From contig JABFSH010000023.1 of NCBI GenBank assembly GCA_013140705.1, forward strand, positions 1 through 64,000: a DNA stretch of 64,000 nucleotides, read 5' to 3'. Shown one piece after another: positions 1-8,318 of this stretch. A program made the translations under genes and the position numbers. The first letter of the stretch is position 1; the number at the start of each line of letters is the position of its first letter. This DNA comes from Methylococcaceae bacterium. GTDB lineage: Bacteria > Pseudomonadota > Gammaproteobacteria > Methylococcales > Methylomonadaceae. The notes under the pieces are model-generated. The model did no database searches and was not told the DNA's origin. It saw only the letters and a program-made list of their open reading frames with translations.

Positions 1-204
1 AGAGGGCTTGGAAAGGCATTGCTTCAGGATGCAGTACTAAGATCAGTCCGAGCCGCTAAAGAAGTGTCCGCACGACTTCTGATTGTTCACGCAATTTCCC
101 AAGATGCAAAAGAATTCTATTTACATCTTGGTTTCGTCCGACTTCCAGTTGAAACGCCAACCTATGCTTTAGATCTTATTAAGTATGCCGGATTGAACGA
201 ATAG
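1..204 (+). CDS. GNAT acetyltransferase, TacT/AtaT-like toxin (C-terminal end only)
   Basis: The gene runs in from outside the window and its last 67 codons are visible. They begin with RGLGKALL, the acetyl-CoA pyrophosphate-binding loop (motif A) of GNAT enzymes, and include the EFYLHLGF segment and the short tail typical of this family. The spacing from RGLG to 'LIVHA..DAKEFYLHLGF' is that of tRNA-acetylating toxins of the TacT/KacT/AtaT type, which block translation by acetylating aminoacyl-tRNA and are neutralised by a DUF1778 ribbon-helix-helix antitoxin. The antitoxin gene would lie upstream, outside the window, so the toxin role is inference. It could be an ordinary GNAT enzyme. It sits on the 3' side of a tRNA-Arg, a position typical of island cargo. 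Confidence 0.7.
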   Translation, partial: RGLGKALLQDAVLRSVRAAKEVSARLLIVHAISQDAKEFYLHLGFVRLPVETPTYALDLIKYAGLNE

Positions 205-794
205 AACTGAGCCTACTAAGTTGAAAAAATTAGCGGATTTAGTATTCCAAGGACTGTTCTCGTTTTTAAACATGTAATATTGTATAAATACTGCCGACCT
301 TCCAATGACAGCTTTTGGCTACCTTGAAGGTCTAAAACTCCCAACCGCCAACGCCCGCTCATGGCCGAAATTGTATATTCGCTAATTTCGAAATACTACT
401 ACTTATAGCCGACATACAAATATGGATTGATTTGGTAAATGCCTTGTTGAGCACTAAACATTGAGATATTGGTGTCAATCTCAGTTATCTCAAAAACTTT
501 CATCTTTTCAGTAACAATAGTCGTTGGCAGTATAAATTTGGTGACAGGAAAGACTAACCTTTTTTTAAAAATAACTGGCAATCTTTAATAGGTGCATGCT
601 CTCTTGCTTCAGTTACCGATTTTCGCAAATTATCTCAACGGAAATTAAGAAATTGAAAATTTAGTGCTGTCTAGGCACATGAGGGTGAAGGTCATTTTGC
701 GTTAATACACATAAAGTGATTTTAAGTGCATGGCACAGCTAGGGCACATACAGGGCACAGAGCCAAAAACGCGGTTTGGGGGTAGATGTCAAAA
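205..794. other. AT-rich intergenic stretch without a convincing gene
   Basis: About 590 bases between the GNAT gene and the tRNA-Arg. One open frame of 60 codons on the minus strand (399-581) has no recognisable family, no good ribosome binding site and codon use unlike its neighbours, so I do not call it. The stretch is visibly richer in A and T than the genes to the right. Its last 130 bases contain GGCACA repeats, listed separately. It may be the inner flank of an integrated island. Confidence 0.5.
673..759. repeat. Phased GGCACA direct repeats beside tRNA-Arg
   Basis: The hexamer GGCACA occurs at about 674, 732, 743 and 754. The last three are 11 bases apart, about one helical turn, and two of them are preceded by a further G (GGGCACA). 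The cluster ends about 35 bases from the 3' end of the tRNA-Arg. Short direct repeats in this position are typical arm-type binding sites of tyrosine integrases at an att site. No integrase gene is visible, so that role is inference. Confidence 0.45.
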
Positions 795-871
795 TGGCGC
801 GCCCTAGAGGATTCGAACCTCTGGCCTTACCCTCCGGAGGGGTACGCTCTATCCAGCTGAGCTAAGGGCGC
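795..871 (-). tRNA. tRNA-Arg (anticodon CCG)
   Basis: On the minus strand the sequence folds as a complete cloverleaf. The acceptor stem GCGCCCT/AGGGCGC is a perfect match. The D arm is GCTC..GAGC, and the anticodon stem TACCC/GGGTA encloses the loop CTCCGGA, giving anticodon CCG. The T stem is AGAGG/CCTCT with loop TTCGAAT. The discriminator base is G and the 3' CCA is encoded. It closely resembles the CCG-decoding tRNA-Arg of enterobacteria. Its 3' end faces the AT-rich region to the left, so an island using this tRNA as attachment site would lie towards position 1. Confidence 0.95.
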
Positions 872-956
872 AATGCTATTTGCGGTCTAGCTATACAGTC
901 TCTCGGTCATGGGGAATTGACCGTTACCCTCAAACCCAAAATCCGGCAGACTGTTT

Positions 957-997
957 CCTCCGGAGGGCCGCGCTCTATCCAGCTGAGCTAAGGGCGC
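957..997 (-). pseudogene. 5'-half remnant of a second tRNA-Arg(CCG)
   Basis: This 41-base stretch matches the first half of the intact tRNA-Arg (831-871) at 38 of 41 positions: acceptor 5' strand, D arm and anticodon loop. The three differences are in the anticodon stem. Beyond the anticodon loop the similarity stops: the following bases do not form a T arm or 3' acceptor strand. It is therefore a broken duplicate, 86 bases upstream of the functional copy in the same orientation, left either by recombination at the anticodon loop or by a decayed tandem duplication. Confidence 0.85.
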
Positions 998-1027
998 GGG
1001 TGCCATTTTAACCGATCAACCTATCAA

Positions 1028-3025
1028 TTACGACAACATTGTTTTCAAATGGGCGAGGCTGGCCTTGCCGCGCTCTTTAATAACTTCCGGATCCAGTTGC
1101 TTTTTGTTTACCCATTCCAGATCATCAGCCGGTAATTCGTTTAAAAATCGACTGGGCTCACATTCGGATATTTCCCCATAACGTTTACGATGCGTGCAAT
1201 AGCTGAATGTTAAGGTTCTCTGGGCTCGAGTGATGCCAACATAGGCCAGGCGGCGCTCTTCTTCAAGATTACCTGTTTCAAGGCTGTTTTGGTGAGGCAG
1301 AATGCTTTCTTCCATGCCAATCATAAAAACATGCGGAAACTCGAGACCTTTAGCGGCGTGCAAGGTCATCAGACTGACCTGATCGCTGGCTTCTTCTTCC
1401 TGATGCCTTTCCAGGATATCCATCAGCATGATTTTCGAAACAATTTCCGCCAAAGGCTTTTGACCACCGCTTTCATTCTCGGCCATGCGTTTCACCCATT
1501 CAGTCAATTCTGCCACGTTCTTCATTTTACGTTCAGCGGACTCCTTGGATTTGCTGTTTTCTCTCAGCCATTGATCGTATCCGATCTGATCAATAAACTG
1601 TTCCATGATAGAAAAAGTATCACCGCGAAGCATTCGATCGGCCGTATCGACAACCCAGCCGGTGAATTTTTCCAAGCGTTGCAGCGCTTTCTCACCCAAT
1701 TTTTGCGTTAAACCCACCTCATGACAGGCAGCAAACAGACTGATATGACGTTCATTGGCATAATCGCCCAATTTCTCCAAAGTCGTTGGACCGATTTCTC
1801 GGCGGGGCGTGTTTATAATGCGCAAAAATGCGGCATCGTCATCCGGATTAACAAATAAGCGCAGATAAGCCAGAATATCCTTGATTTCGGTGTAGGAGAA
1901 AAAGGATGTGCTGCCACTAATAAAATACGGAATATTATTTTCTCGCAGGCTTTTTTCAAACAGTCTGGATTGATGATTGCCTCGGTACAAAATAGCGTAA
2001 TCCTGATAACGTCCGCCTGTTTTAAACTTATGATGGATGATTTCTGAAACGATTTGCTGGGCTTCAATCTGTTCGTCTTTATGACTCAAAACCCTCAGCG
2101 GGTCGCCATACCCCAAATTGCTCCAAAGGCGTTTTTCAAACGCGTGCGGATTATTGGCAATCAGTTGATTGGCCACTTTCAGGATGCGTCCGGTGGAGCG
2201 ATAATTTTGCTCCAGCTTAATCACTTGCAGACGGGCATAATCTTTTTGTAGCTGGACCAGATTTTCCGGTTGAGCGCCACGCCAGGCATAGATGGATTGA
2301 TCATCATCACCCACCACGGTAAAGCGCCCCAGGTTACCGGCAATCAATCTGACCAACTGGTATTGGGTGATATTGGTATCCTGATATTCATCGACCAATA
2401 AATAACGGATTTTGTTTTGCCATTTTTCCAGATTGTTGCGATGCGCCTGAAACAGCAGAACGGGCAGTAAAATCAGATCGTCAAAATCAACAGCGTTGTA
2501 AGCCTTCAAACTGCGATTGTAAGCCAGGTATAAGTTAGCTGCGGCAGGCCCCTCACCTTGAGTAAGAGCGTGCTCGGGCGTAACAAAAGCGTTTTTCCAC
2601 TGTCCGATTAGTCGGGCATAGGTATCAACCTGATCGATATCGCAGTCTTTCGCTCCATGACTAATCAGATTTCTCAGCAGCGTTAATTTATCCTGCTCAT
2701 CAAATAAAGTCAGACCGGCTTTATAGGCAAGGGTTTTGTGTTCTGCGCGCAAAATATCGAGTCCCAGCGCATGAAAAGTCGATACCCGCAAGCCACGAAT
2801 TTGTTTGTCATCCAATAATTTGGAAACGCGGCTTTTCATTTCGCGTGCCGCCTTGTTGGTAAAAGTAACGGCTGCAATATGTTTGGCAGACACGCCTTGG
2901 CTGACCAGGTAAGCGATTTTTTCGGTAATCACGCGGGTTTTGCCACTGCCGGCACCGGCCAATACCAATAAGGGATTTTCTATGGCTTTTACGGCGGCTT
3001 GCTGTGCAGGGTTAAGTTTGGACAT
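1028..3025 (-). CDS. rep: ATP-dependent DNA helicase Rep
   Basis: Superfamily 1A 3'-5' helicase that unwinds duplex DNA ahead of blocked replication forks and clears bound proteins. Walker A AGAGSGKT is at residues 23-30. The DEYQDTN box (Walker B) is at 212-218 and the GDDDQSIYAWRG motif at 239-250. Motif V/VI features (MTLHAAKGLEF and YVGITRAQ) lie in the last 130 residues. At 665 residues it matches Rep, and the family alternatives UvrD and PcrA are usually longer. It is a single gene, followed on its 3' side by the tRNA-Arg remnant. The ATG start gives the standard Rep N-terminus (LNPAQQAAV). Confidence 0.93.
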   Translation of the reverse strand: MSKLNPAQQAAVKAIENPLLVLAGAGSGKTRVITEKIAYLVSQGVSAKHIAAVTFTNKAAREMKSRVSKLLDDKQIRGLRVSTFHALGLDILRAEHKTLAYKAGLTLFDEQDKLTLLRNLISHGAKDCDIDQVDTYARLIGQWKNAFVTPEHALTQGEGPAAANLYLAYNRSLKAYNAVDFDDLILLPVLLFQAHRNNLEKWQNKIRYLLVDEYQDTNITQYQLVRLIAGNLGRFTVVGDDDQSIYAWRGAQPENLVQLQKDYARLQVIKLEQNYRSTGRILKVANQLIANNPHAFEKRLWSNLGYGDPLRVLSHKDEQIEAQQIVSEIIHHKFKTGGRYQDYAILYRGNHQSRLFEKSLRENNIPYFISGSTSFFSYTEIKDILAYLRLFVNPDDDAAFLRIINTPRREIGPTTLEKLGDYANERHISLFAACHEVGLTQKLGEKALQRLEKFTGWVVDTADRMLRGDTFSIMEQFIDQIGYDQWLRENSKSKESAERKMKNVAELTEWVKRMAENESGGQKPLAEIVSKIMLMDILERHQEEEASDQVSLMTLHAAKGLEFPHVFMIGMEESILPHQNSLETGNLEEERRLAYVGITRAQRTLTFSYCTHRKRYGEISECEPSRFLNELPADDLEWVNKKQLDPEVIKERGKASLAHLKTMLS

Positions 3026-3161
3026 TCAGTTCCATACTATGCAAATGAACGCATAACTATCACTCATGGTAAATCATGATGTATTCTCGCTGACCAGGCT
3101 AGTGCGTTAAAGCGCATTACTGTTAGTCAGCAATGCGTTTCCCTGCCGAATGTGGATGGAT

Positions 3162-4787
3162 TTAGAAATAATAACTGTTAATAATAAAATGCGCAGCAAT
3201 ACTGGCAAAGTACCCTAGCATAATGGCTGGCATCCACCTTAAATGACTCATGAAGGTATAAACTCCCTTGGCTTGACCCATCAGACCAACACCGGCCGCA
3301 GACCCGACTGCCAACATGCTGCCCCCTACGCCAGCAGTCAGTGTTACCAACAACCATTGGCCTTGTGAAATATCCGGCGCCATCGTTAGTACGGCCAACA
3401 TGATCGTGCCGTTGTCGACAAAGGCCGAGGCAATGCCGATTAAAATGTTGGCCACTGTAGGATCAAGACCAACGTATAAAACTTGAGACACCAATTTCAG
3501 ATAACCAATAAAGCTCAAGCCACCAACAGCCACCATTACACCATAAAAGAACAACAGCGTATCCCATTCCAGGTTTGCAACTTTATTAAAAACATCGAAC
3601 GGCTGATCAATGATGGCATCGCGATATCGAGCCCTATTCATGACTTTCATCGGTCCAAAATAGTCGATGTAACCCGGTTTGTCGCTCGTTTCAGACTTAG
3701 TTGCAGAGCTTATCGACTCATTATCCTGTTTATTCATAACGTTATATTCATCGTCACTGTGAACTGTTGGCGTTTTTTGTAAATAAAAACTAAAAAACTT
3801 CAGATAGGTTAAGCCCAGCATCATGCCGGCAGCAGGCGGCAAGCCAAGAAAGTTTTCAAAGCACGCTGAGGTGATGATAGTCAGCACAAATAAACCAATG
3901 ATAATCCATCCACCACGCTTCATCGGTTGAGATTCAATCAGTGCTGCGGGTCTTTCCTTAGGTATGAAGAAATGCATGATGGTAGCCGGCACAGTCAAAT
4001 TAACAAGCGCCGGAATCAACAACGAGAAAAAATCGGCAAAAGGCACAACCCCTTTTTGCCATACTAAAAGCGTTGTGATATCTCCAAATGGACTAAACGA
4101 ACCCCCTGCATTCGTCGCTACGACGACGTTGATGCAAGACAGCGTTACAAAACGGGGACTATCCTTGCCCAGCGCTATAATCACTGAGCCCATCAATAAT
4201 GCTGTTGTCAGATTATTGCACGCAGAAGAAATAAAAAATGCCTGGAATCCGGTAATCCAGAAAAGCTGACGATAGGTGAAATTCTTGCTCAGAAGCCAGA
4301 CGCGTAACCGTTCAAATACGCTTCGATCTTCCATGGCATTCAGATAAGTCATCGATACCAGAATAAACAGAAAGAGTTCGGCATAACCTTCAATTACTGC
4401 GCGAAAAACCAGCCCTGCCTGCTCGCTCATGTCGCCATTGGCATAAACAGCGGCAATAAAGACCCAGATCAAGCTGGCAGCAAACACCATCGGTTTCGAT
4501 TTGCGCAGTTCGGTCACTTCCTCGGTCATGGCAAGGATATAAGCGACGGCAAACAGTATTAAGGCAAGATATCCCACCCAATGCCGTGTTAAGTCCAGGG
4601 GCTGTTGTTCTAATCCACCTGTTGCTTCTACTGCTAATGATACTGTTGGCATACAAAGAAAAATCACTAGAGAAATTGCTTTGCAACAAGGTGACCATCT
4701 GAGTGCGGGTAACAATGAACCGATAATCAATAGCAAAGTAAAAATGGGTAACATCACGTATGGAATCATTTGCAATAGGCTGAGCAT
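3162..4787 (-). CDS. nhaD: NhaD-type Na+/H+ antiporter
   Basis: Polytopic inner-membrane protein of the ArsB/NhaD ion-transporter superfamily, exchanging sodium (or lithium) for protons to maintain sodium and pH homeostasis. About a dozen hydrophobic segments are seen across 541 residues. Conserved polar stretches sit in the membrane: SSACNNLTTALL near residue 188 and NAGGSFSPFGDITT near 227, both typical of NhaD. A soluble loop of about 60 residues (roughly 340-400) is hydrophilic and variable. The N-terminus is hydrophobic and could be partly a signal-like segment. It stands alone, reading towards rep. The substrate is assigned by family only. Confidence 0.88.
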   Translation of the reverse strand: MLSLLQMIPYVMLPIFTLLLIIGSLLPALRWSPCCKAISLVIFLCMPTVSLAVEATGGLEQQPLDLTRHWVGYLALILFAVAYILAMTEEVTELRKSKPMVFAASLIWVFIAAVYANGDMSEQAGLVFRAVIEGYAELFLFILVSMTYLNAMEDRSVFERLRVWLLSKNFTYRQLFWITGFQAFFISSACNNLTTALLMGSVIIALGKDSPRFVTLSCINVVVATNAGGSFSPFGDITTLLVWQKGVVPFADFFSLLIPALVNLTVPATIMHFFIPKERPAALIESQPMKRGGWIIIGLFVLTIITSACFENFLGLPPAAGMMLGLTYLKFFSFYLQKTPTVHSDDEYNVMNKQDNESISSATKSETSDKPGYIDYFGPMKVMNRARYRDAIIDQPFDVFNKVANLEWDTLLFFYGVMVAVGGLSFIGYLKLVSQVLYVGLDPTVANILIGIASAFVDNGTIMLAVLTMAPDISQGQWLLVTLTAGVGGSMLAVGSAAGVGLMGQAKGVYTFMSHLRWMPAIMLGYFASIAAHFIINSYYF

Positions 4788-4876
4788 GGATAATTGGGGA
4801 CGATTAATTAATACAGCTTTTTTACTTTAAACAGAGTATACCCATGACATCGGATTCCGGCAAACGCCTTATGCCC

Positions 4877-4920
4877 TAGAGAACCGGGTAGTAATTCCAC
4901 AAATTTTGGCCGGTTTTCTA
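4877..4920 (-). terminator. Possible hairpin downstream of mfnF
   Basis: TAGAGAACCGG at 4877-4887 pairs with CCGGTTTTCTA at 4910-4920 (10 of 11 positions), with a 22-base loop. It lies in the gap after the mfnD-mfnF pair and before nhaD, both on the minus strand. No run of T follows, so it may be a repeat or a weak terminator. Confidence 0.3.
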
Positions 4921-5029
4921 AGGTTACTATTCAAGATGCCATAAAATATTAGGACAGAGCCTGCCTGAACGTTAATAGAGTCGATGACCCTAACACCGGC
5001 AAATCCTGAACTGCCTTCGCTATTTCCAG

Positions 5030-6106
5030 TTAAGAAACAGATAAACAATCAATAGTGTCATCCATCCGTTGTTTCGCGAGAATACCGACAGCAACCGCTG
5101 GCGCGCAATCAGCCGAGGTCATGCCTGTATCAAAAGTCGCTCCAGGTAATAACTCGGCAAAATCCAGATACGGTCGCCCCAGATTTATTGCCAGTTCTTG
5201 TACCAGAAAGCGTCCAATTCCTGCGCCGACAAGAGGCCTCGCCTTGTCGATTCCTTGCCTGGATAAAACCTGTTCGCAACTACGCTGAATTTTTCTCACT
5301 TGTTGCGCGCGGATATCTTTAGCGAAGCGCAGCCAGCGATGCAGGCTATCGGGACAAAAATCACACCCCAGCAGACGTGATAAACGTCTGGCGCTGGCCA
5401 TGACGGACTTTTCAGCACCATCCGCCGTTTCCGTTTGGTCATGCTCTTCGGTCAGCTCACCGGTCACACGGTAGACATCTGCCATCGTCGCGAAATACTC
5501 GGCCATTAAACCGATATCCCTGCCTTCATCGTTAGCCGTTTGCGCAACCGCCATCACAGCGGTTCTGACAATACCTGTATAGACCAGTTCTCGAGACAAC
5601 AAGCGCTGATAGTCGGTGTAGCCTTCCGCCATAACGTGACTATTGTTCAAGACCAGGATATCCGTGGTCGTGCTGCCTATATCGACGAACAGTCCACTGC
5701 CAACGCCATTGGCAGCCAGCGTTGCACTGGCCAGCCAATTGGCAGATGCAATATCCTGATAATGAAGCGTTTCGATTTGTTCGGGCTGTAAAAAGCCGGA
5801 TTTTCCGGCATAAATCAGAATGCCACGATTTGACAGCAGTACCTGCATGACCTCAATAATTCGTCTTACACCATCGTCCCGATTGGCAAATAAATCAACC
5901 AACTCGCCGGTCATCGTGATGGCATGATGCGTATCAGCGGTAACTAAGCCCTTGATGATTGTAGAAACAGCGCTCTCCAGCTGGTCGATGCCTTTCCATA
6001 GAGGACAGGGCTGCTGAACAACTTTGACCAGCCTTCCTTCAGCATCAAATTCCGCTGCTTTGACATGAGCGCCTCCTATGTCCCATCCTGTCCAATTAAA
6101 TTTCAT
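5030..6106 (-). CDS. mfnF: MfnF-like methanofuran-pathway enzyme (H4MPT-linked C1 transfer protein)
   Basis: ASKHA-fold (hydantoinase/oxoprolinase-like) protein of the family called H4MPT-linked C1 transfer pathway protein, which includes archaeal MfnF. MfnF couples the aminomethylfuran phosphate unit to the glutamyl-tyramine unit in methanofuran synthesis; in methylotrophs the matching cofactor is methylofuran. The phosphate-binding loops of the fold are visible: GWDIGGAHVKA at 7-17, TMTGELVDLF at 64-73 and DIGSTTTD at 142-149. A conserved VGAGIGRF lies near residue 290. The start is set by the ATG that overlaps the end of the upstream mfnD-like gene by 11 bases, implying translational coupling. 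The family assignment is firm; the exact substrate in this organism is inference. Confidence 0.82.
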   Translation of the reverse strand: MKFNWTGWDIGGAHVKAAEFDAEGRLVKVVQQPCPLWKGIDQLESAVSTIIKGLVTADTHHAITMTGELVDLFANRDDGVRRIIEVMQVLLSNRGILIYAGKSGFLQPEQIETLHYQDIASANWLASATLAANGVGSGLFVDIGSTTTDILVLNNSHVMAEGYTDYQRLLSRELVYTGIVRTAVMAVAQTANDEGRDIGLMAEYFATMADVYRVTGELTEEHDQTETADGAEKSVMASARRLSRLLGCDFCPDSLHRWLRFAKDIRAQQVRKIQRSCEQVLSRQGIDKARPLVGAGIGRFLVQELAINLGRPYLDFAELLPGATFDTGMTSADCAPAVAVGILAKQRMDDTIDCLSVS

Positions 6107-7097
6107 GGTTATCCTGAGGAATTTTGATGATCACGGGCACATTACATTGCGGATAAATCAAGGGTTCACCAACCCGTAAATCCAGTACACACTGACACGG
6201 ATTGATGCCCAGCGCTGCCTGAATGGCCACAAATGACGTGGTAAGGCGCGGATTGATCTCCAGCACGTAGATTGCATCGGCCGTTTCAATCAAGTCGATA
6301 CCGACATAGCCCCATAAATCCGGAAAGACCATGGCGATCTCGACTACCAAACGCTGGTACTTGCTGACGTCAGAGGTAACATTGACCAAAATTTCCTGCA
6401 AATGATATTGCTGATTTTTTACGTTGAACTTTTGCACATTTGCACTCAGCAACCAGCCGCGTCCTGCTTTAAACAGACAAGACAAACTGGTTTTTTCGCC
6501 GTGAATATGCGGCTGAACAATAAACTGGCCATTGACGGCCAGTTGCCCGGACCGTAATTCAAAGTCATTCAGGTCTGTAACCAGGTAGCTGTCACTGCAC
6601 CCTGCTCCATCTATCGCCTTGATCATCCATTCGCCCGATTGATAGTAGAAATCTTCGAATCGTTGGGTGGCCACCGTAGCTATTTTATGCTGTGTCAACT
6701 TTTGAAAGGTCTGCCATTTGTTGCCGGTCAGTGCAACGGCTTTTGCAGGTGAAGTCAGTAACGGTTTACGCAACGCTTCAATGCGTTGACACAGTTTTTG
6801 TAAAATTCCATCGAATTCCGGTGCTATCGGCCATACTACATCGCATTGCAGGGCCAAACGCTCCAATTCATCGAGTGTCTGATGATCAGGTGTAATAATG
6901 CAGGGTCTCATGCCGTCAGAATTGATGGACGTACAAACACGCCAATCCAGCATAACCACGACATCAACACCCTGGATTTGAGTCAAACCATCAAGCAGGC
7001 CGTTCAACATCAGAAGCCCTTCAGCAACCAGCGCGGCAGGCAACGCCTGTTTATTAAATCCGCCGCCGGTGATATATTCGAATACTAAGATTTTCAT
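6096..7097 (-). CDS. mfnD: ATP-grasp ligase, MfnD-like (methanofuran/methylofuran synthesis)
   Basis: ATP-grasp enzyme of 333 residues. Visible features are an N-terminal pre-ATP-grasp domain (LVFEYITGGG at 4-13), the middle lobe (NKWQTFQKL, GEWMIKAIDGAGCSDS with the ATP-binding lysine) and the C-terminal metal-binding motif LEINPRL. In archaea MfnD ligates glutamate to tyramine, while methylotrophs carry a related ATP-grasp gene in the H4MPT/methylofuran cluster. It is first in a two-gene unit and overlaps the mfnF-like gene, which strongly supports a shared pathway. Whether the acceptor is tyramine or tyrosine cannot be read from sequence. Confidence 0.75.
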   Translation of the reverse strand: MKILVFEYITGGGFNKQALPAALVAEGLLMLNGLLDGLTQIQGVDVVVMLDWRVCTSINSDGMRPCIITPDHQTLDELERLALQCDVVWPIAPEFDGILQKLCQRIEALRKPLLTSPAKAVALTGNKWQTFQKLTQHKIATVATQRFEDFYYQSGEWMIKAIDGAGCSDSYLVTDLNDFELRSGQLAVNGQFIVQPHIHGEKTSLSCLFKAGRGWLLSANVQKFNVKNQQYHLQEILVNVTSDVSKYQRLVVEIAMVFPDLWGYVGIDLIETADAIYVLEINPRLTTSFVAIQAALGINPCQCVLDLRVGEPLIYPQCNVPVIIKIPQDNHEI

Positions 7098-7297
7098 GGT
7101 TATAAAATGCCCGGATACTTTAATTGATGCCAGGTAACAGGCTGTTTAGAATATTCATGAATACCCGTCCGTCCCGATTATTGTATAAACAATCGGGTGA
7201 GAGTTCTAACTTATCTGCCCCTACTGCTTTGTTCCGCTTCGTCAGCCTATATTATCAACCGCTTAGTTATATTTGATTGCACCCACTTATGATGTCC

Positions 7298-8185
7298 ATG
7301 TCTAATTACCAGTTGGGATTTATCGGTATCGGTCTTATGGGTCGACCGATGACTTTACGATTACTCGACGCCGGCTTTCGAGTCAATGTCTGGAATCGAA
7401 CGCCGGAAAAACTACACTCTGTCATTGCGGCAGGTGCTCAGGTTTGTGCCTCGATTGCGGAATTAGTTGAGGCATCCGATGTCGTATTATTATGTCTGGC
7501 CGATACCGCAGCTGTTGAGCACGTTGTTACAGGCAGTCTACAGGAACATGGCTCAGCCAATAAATTACTGATTGACCTCTCCAGCATCCACCCGGAAAAC
7601 ACGCGCCAACTTGCCGCGTTATTGCATGCCAAATGCGGCATGCATTGGGTTGATGCACCGGTTTCTGGCGGCGTTGCCGGCGCCGAACAAGGTAATCTTG
7701 CGATAATGGCTGGCGGAAGCGATGAAGACATTGGCATAGCGAGAAAAATATTGGCGCCACTGTACAAACAATTAACCCATATGGGCGATATAGGCAGTGG
7801 ACAGGTTACCAAAATCTGCAATCAAATGATTGTCAGCTGCAATGTCATGGTAATTGCTGAAATGATGGCACTGGCACAACGAGCGGGAGTCAACGCCGAA
7901 AAAATTCCAGCCGCATTAGCCGGGGGGTTTGCTGACTCCAAACCGCTGCAAATCGTCGGACCGGAGATGGCGACGGCAAGCTTTGAACCGGTCAAGTGGC
8001 GTGTAAAAACCTTGCTCAAGGATCTTACTATGGCGCTAGATCTGTCCCGAAATCAGGGTAATAGTATTCCTGTTTCGGCACTAACCGCGCAGCTATTACA
8101 ATTGCATGGTATAAACGGCTATCTGGAACAGGATCCATCGACACTCATCAAATTATTTACCGATTACTCGGAGCAACAAAACTAA
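7298..8185 (+). CDS. NAD(P)-dependent beta-hydroxyacid dehydrogenase family protein
   Basis: Member of the 3-hydroxyisobutyrate dehydrogenase/tartronate semialdehyde reductase family. The N-terminal Rossmann fold has GFIGIGLMGRPM (GxGxxG) at residues 7-18 with NRT following strand two, and VSGGVAGAEQG is the substrate-binding region. The catalytic lysine lies in GQVTKICNQM. The C-terminal all-helical domain is complete, giving the usual length of about 295 residues. Possible substrates include tartronate, succinic or glyoxylic semialdehyde, and in a methylotroph a glyoxylate/glycerate role is plausible. Several closely spaced starts exist (TTG at 7277, ATG at 7289 and 7292); I chose the ATG just before the Rossmann strand. 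It stands alone. Confidence 0.82.
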   Translation: MSNYQLGFIGIGLMGRPMTLRLLDAGFRVNVWNRTPEKLHSVIAAGAQVCASIAELVEASDVVLLCLADTAAVEHVVTGSLQEHGSANKLLIDLSSIHPENTRQLAALLHAKCGMHWVDAPVSGGVAGAEQGNLAIMAGGSDEDIGIARKILAPLYKQLTHMGDIGSGQVTKICNQMIVSCNVMVIAEMMALAQRAGVNAEKIPAALAGGFADSKPLQIVGPEMATASFEPVKWRVKTLLKDLTMALDLSRNQGNSIPVSALTAQLLQLHGINGYLEQDPSTLIKLFTDYSEQQN

Positions 8186-8318
8186 TAGTCTGAGGAGTTA
8201 ACATTGACTCACAGTAAACTTCCTTGTCCTTATTAGCAACCTAGTTTATTGGGTACGAGACTTACTCTGTTTTATTTGCCCTATAATTAAAGAACGCCAA
8301 ATAACACTCATTCATAGC

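Noticed and set aside
399..581. 60-codon minus-strand open frame in the AT-rich region
   Set aside because: No family, no ribosome binding site and biased composition; most likely chance in AT-rich DNA.
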